Source: UBA3910 sp964626065
GTDB lineage: Bacteria > Bacillota > Limnochordia > Darwinibacteriales > Darwinibacteriaceae
DNA length: 30,852 nucleotides
Assembly (NCBI GenBank): GCA_964626065.1
Contig: CAZVDE010000019.1
Location: 1-30,852 of the forward strand
Direction of reading: 5' to 3'
The first letter of the stretch is position 1. The number at the start of each line of letters is the position of its first letter. Below are positions 15,870-24,018 of the stretch, one piece after another. The notes below the pieces were generated by a model that saw nothing but the letters and a program-made list of their open reading frames with translations, was not told the DNA's origin and did no database searches. The translations under genes and the position numbers were made by a program.

Positions 15870-16481
15870 ATGCCATTTTTTTCGCAATTTCCCATTCTGG
15901 AAACGGAAAGGTTGATCTTACGCCAGCTCAAATATGAAGACGGGGCAGATATTTATGCATACTTCACTGAGGAGCTGGCACGATATTATGACTGGTGGCC
16001 TAAAACGGCCGCCGAAGGCAGAGGCTTCGTCCGTTTTTTTAAGACGGGTTATGCAGAAGAACAGTCCATTCGCTGGGGCATTACGCTTAAACCGCAGGAT
16101 AAGGTGATTGGTACTTGTGGGTTTAGCGACTTTGATCATTTTTCCCGGGCGGAGTTGGGCTACGAATTGTCCATGGAGTACCAGCACCAAGGGATCATGT
16201 CTGAGGTTCTGCGAGCGATAATCCCCTTTGCTTTTCATGAATTAGAAATGCACCGCATCCAGGCCTCCGTATTTCCGGAAAACAGCGCATCCATTCACCT
16301 CTTGGAGAAGTTTGGTTTCAAGCGGGAGGGCGTGCTCAGACAGTATACTTTTATCCGCCATAGGGGTGTTTGGGAGGACTGCCTTGTTTTAGCCCTTTTG
16401 AAAAATGAATTTGAAGCGCGGCTTGACACCACATCTTTGGGAGGGCGCACCTATACGCTTTTGCGGGATATCCATTTATAA
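15870..16481 (+). CDS. GNAT family acetyltransferase, RimJ/RimL type
   Basis: This 203-residue protein opens with LETERLILRQLKYEDGADIY, the usual start of RimJ/RimL-like N-acetyltransferases. ELGYELSMEYQHQGIMSEVL is the acetyl-CoA-binding region; the usual glycine-rich pyrophosphate loop (often Q/RxxGxG/A) is reduced to YQHQGIMSE. NSASIHLLEKFGFKREGVLRQY is the conserved C-terminal part. The substrate may be a protein N terminus, an amino acid or a small amine and cannot be told from the sequence. The last 16 residues go beyond the common end and overlap the next gene. AAGGTGG lies upstream of the ATG at slightly long spacing. Confidence 0.9.
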   Translation: MPFFSQFPILETERLILRQLKYEDGADIYAYFTEELARYYDWWPKTAAEGRGFVRFFKTGYAEEQSIRWGITLKPQDKVIGTCGFSDFDHFSRAELGYELSMEYQHQGIMSEVLRAIIPFAFHELEMHRIQASVFPENSASIHLLEKFGFKREGVLRQYTFIRHRGVWEDCLVLALLKNEFEARLDTTSLGGRTYTLLRDIHL

Positions 16482-17145
16482 TCTCATTGTGCTTGTTGTG
16501 TTCATCGCGTTATTGGGGATTTTGGGCGCTGTTTACGGGCCCGGAATTCTAAAGCTGGCCAAAGAACCCGATGTGTTCCTTGAATTTATCGCGGGCTTGG
16601 GCCCTTGGGGCGCCCTCGTATTTGTGGGCATTCAGGTTCTGCAAATTATTGTTCCGCCCATTCCGGGCGAACTTGTGCAGATCGCGGCCGGTTATATTTT
16701 CGGCCCACTGTTGGGCACGGTGTATTTGCTGTTAGGCGCATTACTGGGCTCAACAGTGGCCTTTTATACTGCCCGTTTTTTGGGCTATCCGTTTATCCGT
16801 GCTTTGGTCTCGACCGCAAAACTGGAGCGCTTGCGGGATTTGATGCGGGGGCCCCGCCTGGATCTCGCCGTTTTTATAGTCTTTCTCATTCCCGGCTTTC
16901 CCAAGGACCTGCTTACTTATCTGGCGGGCTTAACGGAATTGGCTCCGGGCCGGTTTTTGCTTCTTTCGCTTGCGGGCCGATTTCCTGCCCTTTTTGTCTC
17001 GGTAATAATGGGCAGCAATCTAAGGGATGGGGCCTATGTTCCAGCTGTTATCTTGGCCGTTTTAGCGGTCGGTTTGGCTTTGGTTAGTTGGCGCTACGGC
17101 AAATCAATTTTAAACCGCCTCAAGGGCGAAGGCAGGATGTGGTAA
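16405..17145 (+). CDS. TVP38/TMEM64 family membrane protein
   Basis: This 246-residue integral membrane protein belongs to the VTT/SNARE-associated (DedA-like) group. It has a hydrophobic helix at about 25-45, then GSTVAFYTARFLG and FLIPGFPKDLLTYLAGLTEL, the conserved reentrant-loop segments of TVP38/TMEM64 proteins, and further helices to a basic C terminus. Members of this wider group are linked to phospholipid movement across membranes, but the role here is unknown. The ATG at 16405 gives a 77-base overlap with the acetyltransferase gene and has no clear ribosome site. The true start could be a TTG at 16411 or 16423, or a GTG at 16489 that would cut into the first helix. Confidence 0.85.
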   Translation: MNLKRGLTPHLWEGAPIRFCGISIYNLIVLVVFIALLGILGAVYGPGILKLAKEPDVFLEFIAGLGPWGALVFVGIQVLQIIVPPIPGELVQIAAGYIFGPLLGTVYLLLGALLGSTVAFYTARFLGYPFIRALVSTAKLERLRDLMRGPRLDLAVFIVFLIPGFPKDLLTYLAGLTELAPGRFLLLSLAGRFPALFVSVIMGSNLRDGAYVPAVILAVLAVGLALVSWRYGKSILNRLKGEGRMW

Positions 17146-17207
17146 ACCCAAAGGTGTCCCGGCCTAAACGGCGTATATTAACAATAAATGAACAAGGGGG
17201 AATGGGC

Positions 17208-17861
17208 GTGAAAAGAGAAATCGTTGCTACGTTTTCCATTGTGGGCTTTGATCCCGCTGCGCAAGAGTGGGGTATAGCTGTGCAATCCAAGTTTGTGGCG
17301 GTGGGGGCCGTTTGCCCTTGGGCCAAGGCCGGCGTGGGGGCAATCGCTACCCAATCTTACGCTAATACCGGGTTTGGGCCCCGGGGGTTAGAACTGCTCG
17401 CAGAGGGAAAAAGCGCTCAGGAGGTAATGGAACTTTTACTCGCCTCTGACCCGGGCCGGGAAAAACGCCAGGTGGGTATTGTGGACAGTAAGGGCAATGC
17501 GGCCACCTTCACAGGCGCGCAGTGCCACGATTGGGCCGGAGGAGTAACGGGACAGTATTATGCGGCGCAGGGAAACATCTTGGTCAGTGAGCAGACAGTG
17601 CGAGCTTTAGCGGACACATTTGAGTCCGGTACCGGAACTTTAGCTGAAAGGCTGTTGGCTGCCCTAGCGGCGGGTCAGGCCGCCGGGGGCGATTCGCGCG
17701 GCAAACAATCCGCTTCTCTTTTGATTGTACAGGAAGGCGCCGGTTACGGCGGCTTTAACGATGTGAAAGTGGATCTCAGGGTTGATGACCATCAAAAACC
17801 CATTACGGAATTAAAGCGCATTTATGCCGTACACCAAGGGGTTTTTGGCAAGAAAGAGTAA
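17208..17861 (+). CDS. DUF1028 family protein (Ntn-hydrolase-like)
   Basis: This 217-residue soluble protein starts KREIVATFSIVGFDPAAQEW and carries the family marks: VAVGAVCPWAKAGVGAIATQ, AQCHDWAGGVTGQYYAAQGN, and the GIVDSKGNAATFTG strand just before. DUF1028 proteins are related in sequence to Ntn hydrolases and are often thought to be amidases or peptidases, but I know of no firm function. The frame is open upstream to 17088, inside the previous gene. I chose GTG at 17208 because AAGGGGG (17194-17200) is 7 bases before it; an ATG at 17202 is immediately next to that site and so less likely. Confidence 0.88.
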   Translation: MKREIVATFSIVGFDPAAQEWGIAVQSKFVAVGAVCPWAKAGVGAIATQSYANTGFGPRGLELLAEGKSAQEVMELLLASDPGREKRQVGIVDSKGNAATFTGAQCHDWAGGVTGQYYAAQGNILVSEQTVRALADTFESGTGTLAERLLAALAAGQAAGGDSRGKQSASLLIVQEGAGYGGFNDVKVDLRVDDHQKPITELKRIYAVHQGVFGKKE

Positions 17862-17915
17862 AGATATGATCCGGGCACACATTGCTCGGCGGCAAGCTGC
17901 GGGAGGAAAGGTAAT

Positions 17916-18629
17916 ATGAATACCGTTTTATTTGATTTAGACGGCACTCTGCTGCCCATGGATTTGGACTTGTTTACCAAGGCCTATCTAAAAGAGTTGA
18001 GCCTCAAAGGTGCCGAAATCGGTTACGAACCGCGCCGCCTGGTGGAGGTCGTTCTGCAGGGGGCAGAGCTTATGGCTGCTAATGATGGCAGCATGACGAA
18101 CGAAACTCGCTTTTGGCGCCTGTTCTTGAGTGCTTTCGGCGGGTCGGCGGCAGATCATAGTGCCGAATTCGATCGTTTTTATCAAAACGAATTCGCCAGG
18201 GTTGCCAATGTGGTGGAACCAACGCCGCTGGCCAATCGGGCAGTGCAGCTGCTGAAGGAAAAAGGTTATCAACTAGTGCTGGCTACTGACCCCATTTTCC
18301 CCAGAGCAGCCATTCTGGAACGCATGCGCTGGGCGGGCGTCAATCCGGCTGATTTCAACCTGATCACAACTTATGAGGATTTTCATTACGCCAAGCCAAA
18401 TTTAGCTTATTATCGCCAAATCCTGGAGATCATGGGGCTCCGGCCCGAGAATTGCCTGATGGTGGGCAACGATGTGCAGCAGGATCTGTGCGCGGCCGGT
18501 CTGGGAATGGCCGTTTATTTAGTGACGGATGACATAATCAATGTCACCGGGGATGATTTCAGTGCATATGCCCACGGGGATCGGCAGGCCCTGCTTACTT
18601 ATTTATCGGAACTGCCGATTTTAGTTTAG
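17916..18629 (+). CDS. HAD family hydrolase (phosphatase)
   Basis: This 237-residue haloacid-dehalogenase-type enzyme probably hydrolyses a phosphate ester. Motif I is FDLDGTLL with the nucleophile D7 and acid D9. Motif II is VLATDP with T124. Motif III is K160 (YAKPNLAYY). Motif IV is MVGNDVQQD with D186 and D190. The segment between about 15 and 110 is a helical cap (C1 type). GGGAGGAAAGG precedes the ATG at good spacing. The substrate is unknown. It converges with the minus-strand gene downstream, and the two coding ends overlap by 9 bases. Confidence 0.92.
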   Translation: MNTVLFDLDGTLLPMDLDLFTKAYLKELSLKGAEIGYEPRRLVEVVLQGAELMAANDGSMTNETRFWRLFLSAFGGSAADHSAEFDRFYQNEFARVANVVEPTPLANRAVQLLKEKGYQLVLATDPIFPRAAILERMRWAGVNPADFNLITTYEDFHYAKPNLAYYRQILEIMGLRPENCLMVGNDVQQDLCAAGLGMAVYLVTDDIINVTGDDFSAYAHGDRQALLTYLSELPILV

Positions 18630-19088
18630 GGCGGCGTTACTGTTTGTTTCGATTACCCTGATCGCTTCTTCAACCGCCACTGTTACCGCTTCCGCGCACT
18701 TGGGGTTAATACCCTCGTAACTGGGTGCCTCAGGCGGTCTATGGCCCGGTAGGTAACCGAGAATTTCCCGGCATAATTGGGTCTCCATTCTTGCGCTGAA
18801 GTTTCGGGCGATGTCCTTGCTGAGCGCCGTGCATTTCGCTTTGGCTTTTAGGTCTTCCGCTTCAGTTCTGCCTACGTAGACCCCGGCAGCAGCAATGGCG
18901 CCGCAGAGTGCGCCGCAGACAGAACCACTGCCGGCTACTCCACCCCCGAAACCGGTCATGCAGGCCACGGGGGTGTCTAGGCCCACTAGGCGGCAGACAG
19001 CCCAAAAGACTCCTTCGGCACAGTTAAAACCCGCTTCTCGTTTGGCGTGCATCTCTTTTAATACAGCAGATAATTCATTTGATTTCAT
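18621..19088 (-). CDS. C_GCAxxG_C_C family cysteine-rich protein
   Basis: This 155-residue protein is rich in cysteines: C23, C32, C43, C58, C62, C86, C106 and C131. SGSVCGALCGAIAAAGVYVG (54-73) is the core of the C_GCAxxG_C_C family, whose members are thought to be redox-active or metal-binding and are often found near oxidoreductases. The ATG follows AAGGAGGCCGAGGC, an excellent ribosome site. The nearest gene across the intergenic region is a divergent nitroreductase, so a link to redox metabolism is possible but not shown. No signal peptide or membrane helix is evident. Confidence 0.85.
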   Translation of the reverse strand: MKSNELSAVLKEMHAKREAGFNCAEGVFWAVCRLVGLDTPVACMTGFGGGVAGSGSVCGALCGAIAAAGVYVGRTEAEDLKAKAKCTALSKDIARNFSARMETQLCREILGYLPGHRPPEAPSYEGINPKCAEAVTVAVEEAIRVIETNSNAALN

Positions 19089-19171
19089 GCCTCGGCCTCC
19101 TTGATGATGGATAATCAGTTCATTGATAGGTTCTGCCTCGGCCGTGCAAACACCTTTTTCTAAGGAACGGT

Positions 19172-19185
19172 ACCATCAATATGGT
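19172..19185. repeat. Short inverted repeat between divergent genes
   Basis: ACCAT (19172-19176) and ATGGT (19181-19185) flank four bases in the 144-base gap between the divergent cysteine-rich and nitroreductase genes. It could be a shared operator, but the arms are short. No convincing promoter was found in this gap. Confidence 0.2.
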
Positions 19186-19232
19186 GCAGATGCTGCATGC
19201 GAAGACTGTGAGGATGGGAGGAATTAAGTGAT

Positions 19233-20024
19233 ATGAATGCTGTTTTACGGACTATCCATGCTAGAAGTTCACTTCGTGTCTACAAGGATCGGCCAATCAG
19301 TCCGGAGCATCGAAAAACCCTGCTTGAGGCCACATTAAGGGCGCCGACCGCGGGGAACATGATGCTCTATTCAATTGTAACGGTCACGGAACGGTCTGTT
19401 AAAGAACGCTTAAGCGTAACCTGTGACAACCAGCCCTTTATAGCCCGGGCCCCGCTTATTCTGCTGTTTTTGGCGGATTACCAACGCTGGTTTGACTACT
19501 ACCGCCAGAGCGGTGTACCCGAGTTCTGTGCCGCTGCGGGCCGCAGCTGGCAGGGGCCGCGGCTGGGTGATTTGTTTATCGCTGTCAATGATGCAATTAT
19601 AGCGGCCCAGACCGCCGTTATCGCCGCGGAGAGCCTGGGAATCGGCTCTTGTTATATTGGGGACATCATGGAGAATTATGAGGTTCACCGCGAACTATTG
19701 AATCTGCCCGATTTCGCTTTCCCCATCACCATGTTGTGCCTGGGCTATTACCCCGATGATTATCGGCCCAAGTACAGAGGGCGATTCCCCGAGGAATTCA
19801 TTGTCCATGACGAACAGTACGAAAGGCTCAACACGGAACGCTTGGCGGCAATGTTTGCGCCGTTAGAAAAGGGCTTTGTGGCCACTAACGGCCATGGGGC
19901 AGAGAATATGGGGCAGCTTATGTATGCCCGCAAAAGGGGCAGTACTTTCGCCAAAGAGATGACCCGTTCTATTGGAGAAGCGCTAAAAAACTGGCAGGGT
20001 GAAGGGGGCGGGAGCGATGAATAA
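19233..20024 (+). CDS. Nitroreductase family FMN oxidoreductase
   Basis: This 263-residue flavoenzyme reduces nitro groups, quinones or flavin with NAD(P)H. HARSSLRVYKDRPISPE (9-25) is the FMN-phosphate-binding start, and APTAGNMMLYSI (37-48) is the next flavin contact. VIAAESLGIGSCYIGDIMEN and MLCLGYYPDDYRPKYRGRFP are the standard nitroreductase C-terminal motifs, close to the NfsA/FRP-like group. The ATG is preceded by GGGAGGAATTAAGTGAT at somewhat long spacing. About 35 residues follow the fold and include a basic stretch. Its last 8 bases overlap the next gene, so the two are probably cotranslated. Confidence 0.92.
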   Translation: MNAVLRTIHARSSLRVYKDRPISPEHRKTLLEATLRAPTAGNMMLYSIVTVTERSVKERLSVTCDNQPFIARAPLILLFLADYQRWFDYYRQSGVPEFCAAAGRSWQGPRLGDLFIAVNDAIIAAQTAVIAAESLGIGSCYIGDIMENYEVHRELLNLPDFAFPITMLCLGYYPDDYRPKYRGRFPEEFIVHDEQYERLNTERLAAMFAPLEKGFVATNGHGAENMGQLMYARKRGSTFAKEMTRSIGEALKNWQGEGGGSDE

Positions 20025-20409
20025 TAAGCGCTTGATTCTTGTTATCACAACTTTACTGGTCATTTGCGTTTTGCTGTGCGGCTGTATCCGCAGTGGAGTG
20101 AGGATTGGCTATAAATCCCATTCTTGGGGAAATAAGATGTCCGCATCGTTTATGCTGCTTTCCGGGTTTCAGACAAAGCGGATTCATCTAAAAGAAGGGG
20201 ACGTAATAACCTTTCAGTATGAACTGGTGCAGAAAGAAGGTGAATTAACCGCCGTTTTCACTGACCCGGACGGCAATGAGGTACTGGATTTTCCCGCGGG
20301 AACACGGGGCGAAAAAAAGGCCGTGATTACCGCCGCCGGCAGGCACACCTTAAAGGTTAGCGGTGCGAGGGCTAGGGGAAACTACAGTTTTGAATGGAGC
20401 AGTGATTAA
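20017..20409 (+). CDS. Small lipoprotein of unknown function
   Basis: This 130-residue protein has a lipoprotein signal: basic MNNKR, a hydrophobic stretch, then the lipobox LLCG-C with the cysteine at about residue 23. The mature part looks like a single beta-sandwich: GDVITFQYELVQKEGELTAV, FTDPDGNEVLDF, and a final KVSGARARGNYSFEWSSD. This pattern suits an emp24/GOLD-like or Ig-like domain, but the match is weak. I chose the ATG at 20017 with GGGGGCGGGAG before it, over an in-frame GTG at 19999. It sits on the end of the nitroreductase gene and is followed by a terminator. Its job is unknown. Confidence 0.8.
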   Translation: MNNKRLILVITTLLVICVLLCGCIRSGVRIGYKSHSWGNKMSASFMLLSGFQTKRIHLKEGDVITFQYELVQKEGELTAVFTDPDGNEVLDFPAGTRGEKKAVITAAGRHTLKVSGARARGNYSFEWSSD

Positions 20410-20410
20410 A

Positions 20411-20455
20411 AAAAGGCGTTCCCGGGAATTTAGCCGGTGAACGCCTTCATTTTTT
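20411..20455. terminator. Bidirectional intrinsic terminator between convergent genes
   Basis: AAGGCGTTC (20413-20421) pairs perfectly with GAACGCCTT (20439-20447), and CCGG boxes inside add to the stem. A T-run follows on the plus strand (20450-20455). An A-run before the stem serves as a T-run for minus-strand transcription, so it can end both the lipoprotein and the transporter transcripts. Confidence 0.88.
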
Positions 20456-20669
20456 ATTCGCCGTCTTGACGATGCTTCTTAAGGTTCATGGCGATATTGG
20501 CCGCTACGCCCATAATTCCGATCGTAAATCCCACCAGGGTTACGGCATAGGCCACCATATTCAGCCAGATGGAGGTGGGAATCAACTCTAACACGATTCC
20601 AAAGACTGTCAACCAGCCTATAACCAGCAGGGTCCCCCCAATAAGCATCTGGCGTTTTGTTCTGTCCAT
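20454..20669 (-). CDS. Small two-helix membrane protein at the end of the transporter operon
   Basis: This 71-residue protein has two hydrophobic helices at about 9-28 and 38-61, a basic start (MDRTKRQ) and a charged end (KKHRQDGE). The ATG follows AAGGAACAGGAG, and the upstream gene's stop lies one base before it, so it is translated with the ATPase genes. The frame is open further upstream to 20747, but that would overlap the ATPase. I do not recognise a family. It may be an accessory subunit of the transporter or simply a cotranscribed gene. Confidence 0.7.
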   Translation of the reverse strand: MDRTKRQMLIGGTLLVIGWLTVFGIVLELIPTSIWLNMVAYAVTLVGFTIGIMGVAANIAMNLKKHRQDGE

Positions 20670-20670
20670 T

Positions 20671-21699
20671 TTACTCCTGTTCCTTATACAGCCAGCAAGA
20701 GGCTGAATGTCCTTCCAATACTTCAAATTCAGGCGGCATTTCCACATCGCAGAGCCCCTTGATTATCTGGGAGCAGCGAGGGTGGAAGCGGCAGCCCGCC
20801 GGTGGGTTCATAAGGCTTGGCGGTTCACCCGTCGGTACATCCTTAAATGCGGTCAAATTTGCCGCGTCCGGATCGGATGTTGCATCAAAAAGCGCCTGAG
20901 TATAAGGATGTAATGCTTTTTCGAGCAGTGCAGTCGTTGCGGACTTCTCGATTATCTTTCCGCCGTACATGGCGAAAATGCGTTCTGAGAAATAACGGAC
21001 TGTGGAGAGGTCATGGGTAATGTACAGGATCGCCAAGTTGTGCCTCCTCTGCAAACCCTGCAGCAGTTGCAAAATCTCCACCCGCACAGACGCGTCAAGC
21101 ATGGACACCGGTTCGTCCGCAATCAATATCTTCGGATCTAAGACCATGGCCCTGGCAATCACTAAACGCTGCTGCTGGCCGCCGCTGAGCATATGGGGAA
21201 ATTTCGGCAAAAAATCCTCGATGGGGGCCAGTTTTACCTCTTCTAAGATCTGCCTGATCCTTCTTTTTTGCTCGTCCTTATCTCGAATGCCGTTGATCTT
21301 CATGGGCTCTTCCAGAATGCGTTTGACGGACATGAAGGGCGGCAGGGCACCGTAAGGGTCCTGCTGGATATAACCGATGTTGGAACGGTAGTACTTCCAG
21401 CCTTCTTTATCAAACGACGTTAAGTCCTGATCTTCGAAAAAAATCTTTCCCTTTGTGGGGGGATGCAGCCCCAGAATCGTTTTAGCCAAGGTCGTTTTTC
21501 CGCATCCGCTTTCACCGACAATGGATACCGTTTCGCCCTCGTACAGATTAAAGGTGACACCATCCAAAGCGCGTACATCACCGGCTTTGAAAAAGCCCAA
21601 CCGCCGCACTTCAAACCAGGTGTGCAGATCTTCGATTTGTAAGACCGGCTTTAGTTCTTCGGGTTGATCTTGTGGCAAATTCACAGCTAGACTAGGCAT
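20671..21699 (-). CDS. Oligopeptide/dipeptide-type ABC transporter ATPase (DppF/OppF-like)
   Basis: This 342-residue cytoplasmic ATPase powers the adjacent importer. Walker A is GESGCGKTTLAK (62-73), the signature is MLSGGQQQRLVIARAM, and Walker B is KILIADEPVSMLDASVR, followed by a switch histidine in YITHDLSTVR. The C-terminal extension NPPAGCRFHPRCSQIIKGLC is the cysteine-rich oligopeptide-transporter tail. The hydrophobic patch just before Walker A (ETVSIV) is standard. The ATG overlaps the end of the DppD-like gene by 8 bases. It pairs with that ATPase to form the asymmetric nucleotide-binding dimer. Confidence 0.95.
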   Translation of the reverse strand: MPSLAVNLPQDQPEELKPVLQIEDLHTWFEVRRLGFFKAGDVRALDGVTFNLYEGETVSIVGESGCGKTTLAKTILGLHPPTKGKIFFEDQDLTSFDKEGWKYYRSNIGYIQQDPYGALPPFMSVKRILEEPMKINGIRDKDEQKRRIRQILEEVKLAPIEDFLPKFPHMLSGGQQQRLVIARAMVLDPKILIADEPVSMLDASVRVEILQLLQGLQRRHNLAILYITHDLSTVRYFSERIFAMYGGKIIEKSATTALLEKALHPYTQALFDATSDPDAANLTAFKDVPTGEPPSLMNPPAGCRFHPRCSQIIKGLCDVEMPPEFEVLEGHSASCWLYKEQE

Positions 21700-22675
21700 G
21701 TTTCACCTCTCCTGTCTCGTCATGTAACCAGCACTGCACTGTTGACCCATCTTCCAACAATGTTGTCTTGGGAGGGGTAGAGCATTTGCTGAACCTCTTG
21801 TCACACCGGGCAGCAAAACGGCAGCCCTGGGGAGGATTAATCAAGGAAGGGGGTTGGCCCGGTATGAACTCCAATTCCTTGTCTTCTCGCAGGGTGGGGA
21901 CGCTGGCCATCAATTTTTGCGAATAAGGATGGTGCGCGTCCGTGTAAAAGTGCTGTGCCGAACTTAATTCAATCATCTCGCCGGCATACATAACCGCAAC
22001 TTCATCGGCCAGTTCGCTTGCAGTGCCGATGTCATGGGTAATCAGGATGAACGTTGTGTGAATTTCGTGTTTGATCCGCTTCAGCACGTTCATTAGATTG
22101 GCCTGGGTAAGCAGGTCCAACGCAGACGAGGGTTCGTCAAGGATAACGAGCTTGGGGTTGGACGCCAGCGCCATGGCAATTGTTGCCCTTTGACGCATTC
22201 CGCCGCTGAGCTCGAAGGGGTACCGCTGGAGAAAATCAAGGGGCAAACCGACAATTTGGAAAACGTCTCTCACACGGGCGCCCGCTTGCTGTTTGGTGAT
22301 CTTTTCGTGAATCAAAAGAGGTTCTGTAAGCTGATCTTCAATTCGGATCACCGGATTTAATGAGTTCATCGATGCCTGGGGCACCATGGCAATATTGCTC
22401 CAGCGAATTTCTTTGCGGAATTTTTCATCATCATACTTCATGATATCCTTGCCGTCAAATATGACACTACCTGTGTAGGTTTCAATATTGCGGGGCAAAA
22501 GGCGTAAAATAGCCTTTGCCAAGGATGTTTTACCGCAACCGGATTCCCCGACTACCGCTAGCGTTTTTCCCTGCTGCAGTTGGAAACTGACATCATCTAC
22601 TGCCTGGACAGGGCCGCTTCTGGTGCGGAAATATAATTTTAGGTTTTTGACATCAAGCAGAATGTTTTTGCTCAT
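21692..22675 (-). CDS. Oligopeptide/dipeptide-type ABC transporter ATPase (DppD/OppD-like)
   Basis: This 327-residue ATPase is the partner of the downstream one. Walker A is GESGCGKTSLAK (43-54), the signature is LSGGMRQRATIAMAL, Walker B is KLVILDEPSSALD, and the switch region is LITHDIGTASELADEV. The C-terminal NPPQGCRFAARCDKRFSKCS holds the cysteines typical of OppD/DppD tails, which in related proteins can bind an iron-sulfur cluster. The start is 2 bases after the permease stop, with AAGGGGG upstream. The substrate is not shown; members import peptides, nickel or oligosaccharides. Confidence 0.95.
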   Translation of the reverse strand: MSKNILLDVKNLKLYFRTRSGPVQAVDDVSFQLQQGKTLAVVGESGCGKTSLAKAILRLLPRNIETYTGSVIFDGKDIMKYDDEKFRKEIRWSNIAMVPQASMNSLNPVIRIEDQLTEPLLIHEKITKQQAGARVRDVFQIVGLPLDFLQRYPFELSGGMRQRATIAMALASNPKLVILDEPSSALDLLTQANLMNVLKRIKHEIHTTFILITHDIGTASELADEVAVMYAGEMIELSSAQHFYTDAHHPYSQKLMASVPTLREDKELEFIPGQPPSLINPPQGCRFAARCDKRFSKCSTPPKTTLLEDGSTVQCWLHDETGEVKHA

Positions 22676-22677
22676 TT

Positions 22678-24018
22678 CTATAACCCCCTTAGACGTGGGT
22701 TGAATATCCGGTCAAGGGCAAAACCAAGCATTGCAAATCCCAGCCCGGCGAAAACCAGCAGCAGCGCCGGCTCAAGTACCCAATAGAAGTAGCCGTTGAA
22801 CAATGCGCCGTTAGCATGGGCATCATTCAGCAGTTTACCCCATGTAGGCAAAACCGGATCACCAAGACCGAGCACAGATAACGTTGCTTCTAGGAATACG
22901 AAAGCGGGTACCTGTGTGACAAACCCCGGAATCAAAACCGGCACAATTTTGGGGATCATGTAGCGGAAAATGATTCTGCCGCTGCCAGCACCATAAGCCC
23001 TGGCCGCGTCTATATAGCCGGATTCTTTTACCTGGAGAAACATGGAGCGGTAGCTTAAAATGCCGGAACCGAAGATCCCCAGTAAAATAACTACACCCAA
23101 AATGGCCCAAATACTGCGGGAATAAAAGAGCCCCACCATAATCAAAATGGGCAGCAGGGGTAGGATCATGACAATCTCGTTGATGCGCCTGATCAGCCAA
23201 TCAACCCAACCGCCGAACCAGACTGAGGCCGCCGCTAATGTCATTGTCGTTAAAGAGGAGCCAACCGCGGCAACTAGGCCAAAAGCCAGCGCAACGGGTG
23301 TACCCCACAAAAGGGCAACCATGATATCTCGGCGGCGGTGGTCTGTACCCGCCAAACCGTGCAGTTGACCATAGACAATTAAGGATGCATCCAGTTCAGA
23401 ACCATCTTCGAACAGCAATCCTTCCGTTACCAGTTTATAGGTGCCCTTTACCACTTTGTTCGGGTTTTTAGGATCGGCAAAAAGGGCAATCTCCGGCTGC
23501 ACGTTCTTCAACCTGCGCAAGAGCTTGGTATCTTGTGAGATGCGGTAGGTTTCTTGACCGCGCACAGATAAATCCGCAATGGGTATCTCACGCCCATCGG
23601 GGGTGATCCATTTGATGGAAACATTAGGACGGGCATTCTTAAAAGCGGCAGTAAAGAAGACGGCCAGCTCGGATGGGAATCTGTCGTAATTATAATCAAA
23701 TTCCAATATCGTATCGCAAGTGGATACCCCGCCGCCCAGGTCTACAACGGTCTTTAGATGCGGTTCGTCTGTTGTTCTTAGAACGATTGTTTCGGGTCTT
23801 TTTTCTTTGTAAAAATAGTTGAACCAAGCGGGCCTTGCGTTCCGCGGCGTTTCCATCCAGACATTATCTCCGCCACGCCAGAGGCGAACCGCTTCACTGT
23901 AGGGTATTGTGATCAAAGCATAAAGTGCAAGCACCACCAAGAAGATGATGATTGCCAGCCCTGCCACAGCGGACGGGTAGTTCTTAATTTGCCTGAAAAG
24001 ATTTCTGATTCCTGTCAT
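22678..24018 (-). CDS. DppC/OppC-like permease with a large extracytoplasmic insert
   Basis: This 446-residue permease is about 150 residues longer than ordinary DppC proteins. The first membrane helix is at about 18-38. The usual HGLAGTDHRRRDIMVALLWG motif, normally near residue 75, comes only at about 220. The inserted part (about 45-218) is polar, with many strand-like segments, and should face outwards. The permease core has the EAA-type loop YIDAARAYGAGSGRIIFRYM and a C-terminal LEATLSVLGLGDPVLPTWGK. Similar long forms occur with very large binding proteins in some anaerobes, from general knowledge. The start overlaps the DppB-like stop by 4 bases. Confidence 0.93.
   Translation of the reverse strand: MTGIRNLFRQIKNYPSAVAGLAIIIFLVVLALYALITIPYSEAVRLWRGGDNVWMETPRNARPAWFNYFYKEKRPETIVLRTTDEPHLKTVVDLGGGVSTCDTILEFDYNYDRFPSELAVFFTAAFKNARPNVSIKWITPDGREIPIADLSVRGQETYRISQDTKLLRRLKNVQPEIALFADPKNPNKVVKGTYKLVTEGLLFEDGSELDASLIVYGQLHGLAGTDHRRRDIMVALLWGTPVALAFGLVAAVGSSLTTMTLAAASVWFGGWVDWLIRRINEIVMILPLLPILIMVGLFYSRSIWAILGVVILLGIFGSGILSYRSMFLQVKESGYIDAARAYGAGSGRIIFRYMIPKIVPVLIPGFVTQVPAFVFLEATLSVLGLGDPVLPTWGKLLNDAHANGALFNGYFYWVLEPALLLVFAGLGFAMLGFALDRIFNPRLRGL

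Noticed and set aside
16605..17087. 160-codon plus-strand frame
   Set aside because: It lies inside the TVP38/TMEM64 gene in another frame, and that gene has clear family motifs.
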